DNA of 64,000 bases. Source: Dermatophilaceae bacterium Sec6.4 (GTDB lineage Bacteria > Actinomycetota > Actinomycetes > Actinomycetales > Dermatophilaceae). The stretch spans positions 3,038,001 to 3,102,000 of the forward strand of contig CP144172.1 of the NCBI GenBank assembly GCA_039636865.1. The letters run 5' to 3'. The notes beneath the pieces are model-generated. The model saw nothing but the letters and a program-made list of their open reading frames with translations, did not search any database and had not been told where the DNA came from. The translations under genes and the position numbers were made by a program. Positions 59,228-64,000 of the stretch are shown here, one piece after another. Position 1 is the stretch's first letter. Each line of letters begins with the position of its first letter.

Positions 59228-59592
59228 TGGAGGTGGCGGGAATCGAACCCGCGTCCGCTAAACGCGCTCCAGGGCTTCTCCGGGTGCAGTGCGCTAAGGA
59301 TTTTCTCGGCCCCAGGACTCGCACGCACGCGTTCCCTGACAGGCCCAGCCGAGTAAGAGTCCCGCGTCGCCCCTCGGCGTGACGACACAGCAAGTCCTCT
59401 AGCTGACGCCAGACACTGAGTCGAGAACAAGCTCAGGCTGACGGACTTCTACGCTCGCTTAGGCAGCGAGGGCGAAGTCGGTGCGCTTGGAATCGGCACC
59501 TATTGGTTTTGCACAGATCGTTAACGAGATAACTGTGCATCCTCGACCCGCTTCCCCTGAAATGTCGGTCAACGTCGAAACCGATCACCCCC
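59228..59592 (-). ncRNA. ssrA: Transfer-messenger RNA (tmRNA)
   Basis: 365 bases. The tRNA-like ends pair GGGGGTG (59586-59592) with CACCTCC next to the 3' end, and the T-arm has GGGTTCGATTCCC. GGTTTCGACGTTGACCG follows the 5' end, as in other actinobacterial tmRNAs. The tag frame at 59459-59497, read leftward, encodes ADSKRTDFALAA and a TAA stop, with TAGGT right before the resume GCC codon as in other tmRNAs. It rescues stalled ribosomes with SmpB (not in the window). The final CCA is not encoded. A 20-bp inverted repeat flanks the gene. Confidence 0.96.
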
Positions 59593-59600
59593 AGGTTGCG

Positions 59601-59620
59601 GGCACGTCACACTGTTGAGT
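59601..59620. repeat. Inverted repeat flanking ssrA, 5'-side arm
   Basis: 20 bases, exact inverse of 59203-59222, ending eight bases before the mature 5' end of tmRNA. Confidence 0.95.
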
Positions 59621-59704
59621 TGTCGCCGACCCGTGGGCCGACGTGTTCATCGTAATCGTCAACGGCGACACGAGCCACCGCATTCCGCCTCAGCTGGACA
59701 GTCC

Positions 59705-60979
59705 CTACCCGTACAACGGGCGAAGCGGGTACTCCGCGGTGCCGTCGCGGCCGACTTTCTGGCCGAGCACCTGGTGCAATTGGATGTTGTTGCGGGTGAA
59801 TCCCAACGCGGAACCCGCCAGGTACAACCCCCAGATCTTGGCGATGGGTAGGCCGGCATCAGCAACGCACTCGTCCCAGTTGTCCTCCAGGTTCTGGGCC
59901 CACTGCGTACAGGTACGCGCGTAATGCTCGCGTAGATCCTCCACATGCCGAACCTCGAACCCCTGCGCCTGCATCGCTGACGCGATCGTGCCGACCGGTA
60001 CGAGTTCGCCGTCCGGAAAGACATACCGGTTGATGAAACCGCCCTTGGTCAGCGAGGGCTTCTTCGTGTCCGTGCGGGTGATGCAGTGGTTCAGCAACCG
60101 GCCGCCAGGGCGCAGCTTGGAGTGCAGGAACTGGAAATACGCGGGGTAGTTCTTCGCACCGATGTGTTCGGTGAGGCCGATCGAGCTCACGGCGTCGAAG
60201 TCGCCCTCGGTCACGTCGCGGTAGTCGCAGAACCGCACCTCGGCGCGGTCGTCCAGGCGCATCTCCTTGATCTTCTGACCCGCCCAGCTCGCCTGGTTCT
60301 GCGACAGGGTGACACCGAGCGCGGTGACGCCGTAGTGCTCGACGGCATGTCGGACCATGCCGCCCCAACCGCACCCGACATCCAGCAGTCGTTGGCCGGG
60401 CTGCAGGTCCAGCTTGCGGCAGACCAGATCGTGCTTGTTGGCCTGCGCCTCCTCCAGGCTTGCATCTGCAGTCGGGTACGCAGCACAGGTGTAGGTCATC
60501 GACGGGCCGAGCACGAGCTCGTAGAACTCGTTACTGACGTCGTAGTGGTAGCGGATGGCGTCTGCGTCCCGCTTTCGCGAGTGCCGCAGTCCCTCCAGTC
60601 CGCGACGCCACTGCGGCGGCTGCTCCTGCTCCGGAAGGGGCGGGATCTGTAGGTTCTTGATCCCGAGACCCCGGGCGATACGCGCCACCTTGGCGAACTG
60701 CGGACGCTTGATCTCGAAGTCGGTCATGAACAGGTTCAGGAACTCGTAGGGGTTACCCGGCGGAATGCCATCGAATTCCAGGTCACCGGACAGATAGGCC
60801 CGAACCAACCCCAACTCCCCTGGAGAGGTGACCATGTACCGAAGGGCCCGCTCGTTGAGTAGCTCCATAGCGAACGGAGCGTTCGGATTTCCGCCCGTCG
60901 AGCCGTCGTAGGCCGTAACGCGTAACGGCAGCTCAGTGCCGAACAGCTCGTCGAAAACCGCACCGATCGTCATCTTCAT
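59705..60979 (-). CDS. tmsB: SAM-dependent fatty-acyl methyltransferase (TmsB-like)
   Basis: 424-residue enzyme of the cyclopropane-fatty-acid-synthase family, acting on acyl chains of membrane lipids. RYHYDVSNEFYELVLGPSMTYTCA is the family start of the catalytic domain, LLDVGCGWGGMVRHA binds SAM, and SIGLTEHIGAKNYPAYF is the active-site region. An N-terminal domain of about 140 residues precedes it. Paired with the flavoprotein downstream in sequence (upstream in transcription), it matches the two-gene system that makes 10-methylene and then 10-methyl-branched fatty acids. The ATG overlaps the flavoprotein stop by four bases. Confidence 0.82.
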   Translation of the reverse strand: MKMTIGAVFDELFGTELPLRVTAYDGSTGGNPNAPFAMELLNERALRYMVTSPGELGLVRAYLSGDLEFDGIPPGNPYEFLNLFMTDFEIKRPQFAKVARIARGLGIKNLQIPPLPEQEQPPQWRRGLEGLRHSRKRDADAIRYHYDVSNEFYELVLGPSMTYTCAAYPTADASLEEAQANKHDLVCRKLDLQPGQRLLDVGCGWGGMVRHAVEHYGVTALGVTLSQNQASWAGQKIKEMRLDDRAEVRFCDYRDVTEGDFDAVSSIGLTEHIGAKNYPAYFQFLHSKLRPGGRLLNHCITRTDTKKPSLTKGGFINRYVFPDGELVPVGTIASAMQAQGFEVRHVEDLREHYARTCTQWAQNLEDNWDECVADAGLPIAKIWGLYLAGSALGFTRNNIQLHQVLGQKVGRDGTAEYPLRPLYG

Positions 60980-62412
60980 CGACGCTTCACCGCCTTCGTG
61001 TAGAGGTCGGGCAGGCGCCCGTCCGGGTCGTACGTGCTCTTGATCTGCTGATAGTGGGCCCCGCCGTACATCGCCCAGAACTCATCCTGGCCGTAGTAGG
61101 CATCGCTGTAGAGGGATTTGTGACCACCGAGGGACTGCACGACGCGCTCGATCGAACGGTTGACATCACCATCCAACGCACCCTCCTCGATCGCCACCGT
61201 CGACCAGAAGCCGACATTCACGTAGGTCTCGCCCCGCCGCATTGGGTAGAGCGGCCATGGCTGGCCGGCCCGCGTATCGTCCTCAGACTCGCGAAGCCGC
61301 ATGGGACACAACCAGATCGGCTCGATCGGTACCTCGCGCAGGAACCACTCGAGAAACTTCTCGGTCTGAGCGAGTGGCAGCTCCACGTCCTGCACGACAC
61401 GCTCTCGTGGCGCCTTGCCCCTGCGCGCATCGATGGAGGCCATCACGCCATATCTGGTTTCGAACCGGATGATCCTGGAGTAGACGTCGCTGCGTAGATA
61501 GCGTCGTGGAACCAACCGCCGTAGCCAGGGTTTCTGAAGTCCGAGGGCGCGGTTGCACCAGAACCAGTCGGTGTCCCAGCGCCAGATGTAGTCCAGCGTG
61601 CTGACGTAGTCCTCGTCGCGCGTCTGGATCGAGCGGTAGTAGATCTGCTGGCCGGTGTAGTCGGAGGTGTACGGGGCCCGTGCCCTGAAACTACCCAGCA
61701 CGAGGTAGCTCTCTCGCGGTCCGAAGACCACTCCGTCCAGAAAGTCCACCTTCTCGCCGCCGTAGTCGCGGTGTTCGACGATCGAGTCCATGACCGACAG
61801 CAGTTGCTGCACATCCTCGAAATGCAGATGCCGTAGATGAACGTACGGCTCGATCGGGTCGAGCGCGATCTTCAACCGCACCGCGTATCCCAAGGATCCG
61901 TAGGAGTTGGGGAACGCCGCGAAAAGATCAGCATGCGGACCCTGCGGCGTCGCGGTGACGATTTCACCGGCACCGGTCAGGATGTCCATCTCCAGGACCG
62001 ACTCGTGCGGCAACCCGTTGCGAAAAGAGCTGGACTCAATACCGAGGCCCGTCACCGCACCGCCCAGCGTGATGCTGCGCAACTGCGGGACGACATACGG
62101 CATCAGCCCGTGTGGAAGCGTGGCGTCGCACAGATCTTCGTAGGTCGTCATCCCCTGGACCTCAGCGGTGCGCGCTTGTTGATCGATGCTGATGACCCCG
62201 TTGAGCTCGGCGACATTCAGACCGGGGCCGCTGATCTCACTACGCGTGCGGAACAAGTTGGAGGTCTTCTTGGCCAGCCGCACCGGAGCGCCGGGCGCCA
62301 AGCGCCGAAGCTGCGCAACAAGATCCTGCACTGCGTCGTCGTGTCGTTGCCGACCGATCGGTCCTGCTACCAACGGTGATGCCTCGCTCTCCCAAAAGCA
62401 GGAATGTGCCAT
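60976..62412 (-). CDS. tmsA: FAD-binding oxidoreductase (TmsA-like)
   Basis: 478 residues. FAD-binding type 4 (PCMH) fold: GPGLNVAELNGVISIDQQARTAEVQGMTTYEDL, then ITLGGAVTGLGIESSSFRNGLPHESVLEMDILTG. Flavoproteins of this group reduce the methylene branch left by the methyltransferase, giving the saturated 10-methyl chain. Overlap of stop and start with tmsB fixes a two-gene operon, oxidoreductase first. 10-methyl acids are known membrane markers in many actinobacteria, so the assignment is plausible, but product identity is inferred. Confidence 0.82.
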   Translation of the reverse strand: MAHSCFWESEASPLVAGPIGRQRHDDAVQDLVAQLRRLAPGAPVRLAKKTSNLFRTRSEISGPGLNVAELNGVISIDQQARTAEVQGMTTYEDLCDATLPHGLMPYVVPQLRSITLGGAVTGLGIESSSFRNGLPHESVLEMDILTGAGEIVTATPQGPHADLFAAFPNSYGSLGYAVRLKIALDPIEPYVHLRHLHFEDVQQLLSVMDSIVEHRDYGGEKVDFLDGVVFGPRESYLVLGSFRARAPYTSDYTGQQIYYRSIQTRDEDYVSTLDYIWRWDTDWFWCNRALGLQKPWLRRLVPRRYLRSDVYSRIIRFETRYGVMASIDARRGKAPRERVVQDVELPLAQTEKFLEWFLREVPIEPIWLCPMRLRESEDDTRAGQPWPLYPMRRGETYVNVGFWSTVAIEEGALDGDVNRSIERVVQSLGGHKSLYSDAYYGQDEFWAMYGGAHYQQIKSTYDPDGRLPDLYTKAVKRR

Positions 62413-62535
62413 ACAGCGACGGCAAGACTAGTGGTTCGGTAGTTATATCGCATCTCTAAGTAAAATGTCGGCGGCCTCATCGGGCCCGATGTGAGCCTTC
62501 CCACACTCCCCCAGGTTGCACCATGTCCCCCTCAG

Positions 62536-62565
62536 TGTTTCGATGGTACGAAACAGTTCTGTTTC
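62536..62565. promoter_or_regulatory. Overlapping palindromic operators before the TetR gene
   Basis: TGTTTCG (62536-62542) and CGAAACA (62549-62555) form one perfect inverted repeat with a 6-base centre; GAAACAG (62550-62556) and CTGTTTC (62559-62565) form a second with a 2-base centre. Three half sites thus share one motif. It lies 25 bases before the TetR start, in the divergent gap with tmsA. Confidence 0.6.
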
Positions 62566-62589
62566 ATCGACACCGAAGGGAGGGCTGTT

Positions 62590-63234
62590 GTGAACGCTGC
62601 ATCGTCGGCTGGGCCCGTAGTGGTTCCGACTGCCCGGCCCCGTGTCGAAGGGGACCGCGAACAGGAAATTCTGGCGGGCGCCATCGTGGTGCTTTTGGAC
62701 GTGGGATACGACCTGCTCACCTTCGACGCCGTGGCTGCACAGGCCCGAGCCAGCAAAGCAACCCTCTATCGACGGTGGAAGACGAAAGCAGATCTCGTCG
62801 TCGCTGCCATCGACGCTGCGGCATGCTCGGAGACAGCCGTCAACCCGCCCGACACCGGCTGCCTCACATCTGACCTGCTCGCAATCTTCGCCGACCCCGC
62901 CATCGACTCGACAGAAATCTCCGAAGTCATGGCAGCCATCTTTCCCGCGCTGCACCGCGATGCCGAGTTCACTGCGGTGTTCACCGAGAAGTTCTTCGCG
63001 CCGCGTCAGCTCGGACTGCGTACCGTCCTACAGCGGGCCCAGGCCCGTGGGGAGGTCGGCCCCGGCGCCGACCTCGACCTCTTCGCGGCCATTCTGCCGG
63101 CGATGAAATTCCACGACGTCGTCGTGCGCAACGAACCTCGCACCGCAGGACGGATGCGTCAGATCATCGAAGAAATCTTGCTCCCTGCCTGCGTCGCCAG
63201 TCGCGTCGCAACAGATGCCGGTGGTGGCGCCTAA
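62590..63234 (+). CDS. TetR-family regulator next to drug exporter
   Basis: 214 residues from GTG 62590 with GGAGGG upstream. The helix-turn-helix is LTFDAVAAQARASKATLYRRWKTKADLV. The C-terminal domain has FPALHRDAEFTAVFTEKFFAPRQ and RMRQIIEEILLP, as in TetR proteins that control exporters. It precedes the DHA2 exporter on the same strand by 83 bases, so regulation of that gene is likely; the divergent tmsAB operon is a second possible target. Confidence 0.92.
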   Translation: MNAASSAGPVVVPTARPRVEGDREQEILAGAIVVLLDVGYDLLTFDAVAAQARASKATLYRRWKTKADLVVAAIDAAACSETAVNPPDTGCLTSDLLAIFADPAIDSTEISEVMAAIFPALHRDAEFTAVFTEKFFAPRQLGLRTVLQRAQARGEVGPGADLDLFAAILPAMKFHDVVVRNEPRTAGRMRQIIEEILLPACVASRVATDAGGGA

Positions 63235-63317
63235 CCTGCGCACCCGTCCACCAACACAAGGCCGACCCTCAGCCTTTTTTCAGCCCACAGCAGTTGCTTC
63301 ATCCCTCAAGGAGAACC

Positions 63318-64000
63318 ATGTCCGCCGCCACCGCCGAATCGGTCGAAGTGACCGAACCGCCGCCCAAGACCCGCCACCTCGGGGTCGCGCTCATCGTCAT
63401 TGCATTTGCGCAGCTGATGATCGTGCTCGACGCCACCATTGTGAACATCGCGCTGCCCCGTATCCAGTCTGATGCCTCCATCGGGCTGACCCAGGCCGAT
63501 CAGGTCCAGTGGGTCGTCACGTCCTACGCTCTCGCGCTGGGCAGCCTGCTGCTGCTCGGCGGGCGCCTCGGAGATCTCTTCGGTCGCCGCAAGATGTTCG
63601 TCGCCGGTATCGCGATCTTCTCGGTCGCATCGCTGCTGGGCGGCCTGGCTCCGACCGGCATTCTGCTGATTTCGGCACGAGTGCTGCAGGGAGTGGGTGC
63701 GGCGCTGGCCCAGCCTGCGGCGCTGGCTCTGATCAACACCACATTCCCCGTCGGCAAGGAACGCAACCGTGCGATGGCCGTGTACGCGGCGATGTCCGGT
63801 ATGGGTGCTGCCATCGGCCTGATCCTGGGCGGCTTTTTGACCCAGGCCCTCGGCTGGGAGTGGACCTTCTTCATCAACGTGCCGATCGGCGTCGGTGTCG
63901 CGCTGGCAGCGCCACGCGTACTGGTGGAATCTGAAGGCAGCGACGCGCGACTGGACATCCCCGGCGCCGTGACTGCGACCCTGGGGCTGTTCGGGATCGT
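63318..64000 (+). CDS. MFS drug exporter, DHA2 (EmrB/QacA) family, partial
   Basis: Proton-driven multidrug exporter. The start is ATG 63318 with AAGGAG upstream and the frame is open to the window edge (227 codons). The first membrane segment has QLMIVLDATIVNIALPRI, motif D1 of 14-segment exporters; GGRLGDLFGRRKMF is motif A; RVLQGVGAALAQPAALALI is motif B and GMGAAIGLILGGFLTQALGWEWTFFINVPIG is motif C. About half of the protein lies beyond the window. Confidence 0.95.
   Translation, partial: MSAATAESVEVTEPPPKTRHLGVALIVIAFAQLMIVLDATIVNIALPRIQSDASIGLTQADQVQWVVTSYALALGSLLLLGGRLGDLFGRRKMFVAGIAIFSVASLLGGLAPTGILLISARVLQGVGAALAQPAALALINTTFPVGKERNRAMAVYAAMSGMGAAIGLILGGFLTQALGWEWTFFINVPIGVGVALAAPRVLVESEGSDARLDIPGAVTATLGLFGI

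Noticed and set aside
59089..59430. Upstream extension of the malic enzyme frame
   Set aside because: The added codons run through the tmRNA gene and have no similarity to the enzyme; the family start fits 59088 or 59079.
59203..59620. The ssrA-flanking repeat as attachment sites of an integrative element
   Set aside because: Integration at tmRNA leaves direct repeats of the gene's 3' end, not an inverted repeat, and no integrase or foreign cargo lies between or beside them.

Overview
The window is high-GC DNA with densely packed, often overlapping genes. It reads as the chromosome of a Micrococcales actinobacterium, probably near the Dermacoccaceae/Intrasporangiaceae; that placement is inferred from gene content, not from a search. 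Supporting signs are GTG starts, a tmRNA tag ending FALAA, an HU protein with a basic tail, an NdgR-type IclR regulator divergent from leuCD, the F420 gene cofC, and actinobacterial families such as DUF3039, DUF3515, DUF2017, DUF3224 and DUF177.

Layout. 1-1582: partial amino acid permease. 1883-7690: SRP protein Ffh, then the nitrogen-control operon amt-glnB-glnD (overlapping genes, read leftward). 7769-12308: a DsbA-like protein, a SufR-like regulator divergent from a TehA/SLAC1-type transporter, then a rightward run of DUF1737, rhodanese and MetZ. 12341-21060: a large unrecognised GT-B-like protein coupled to ftsY, a small membrane protein, a serine hydrolase and SMC. 21131-31374: leftward housekeeping genes map, M3 peptidase, mutM, rnc, rpmF, DUF177, coaD, rsmD, recG and a DAK2 protein. 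31565-38449: rpmB, thiL, a stand-alone Lrp ligand-binding domain, a DUF3515 lipoprotein, ddl, a second trans-sulfuration-type PLP enzyme, gpsA, cofC and hup. 38568-40030: one complete ISL3-family insertion sequence with perfect 25-bp ends and an 8-bp target duplication, inserted against the hup promoter. 40194-46314: leuCD divergent from ndgR, tRNA-Glu and tRNA-Gln, gltX, DUF2017 and clpS. 46355-53444: pncB-pncA (NAD salvage), universal stress protein, RDD protein, SF2 helicase, DUF3039. 53507-59088: YqgE, a DEAD-box RNA helicase with a long Arg/Asp/Ser/Tyr-rich repeat domain, a TetR regulator and ACT-malic enzyme. 59228-59592: tmRNA gene. 59705-64000: a flavoprotein/methyltransferase pair resembling the 10-methyl-branched fatty acid genes tmsA/tmsB, then a TetR regulator and a partial DHA2-type drug exporter.

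Most of the region is core housekeeping. The points I find most worth following are: (1) a perfect 20-bp inverted repeat placed just outside both ends of the mature tmRNA, which could form a processing stem in the precursor; (2) the ISL3 insertion about 10 bp from the hup -35 box; (3) a GT-B-like protein of unknown function translationally coupled to ftsY; (4) the 13-copy 11-residue repeat in the RNA helicase; (5) candidate operators in the short divergent gap of the SufR-like regulator and in front of the TetR/exporter pair. I see no CRISPR array, prophage or obvious defence island.
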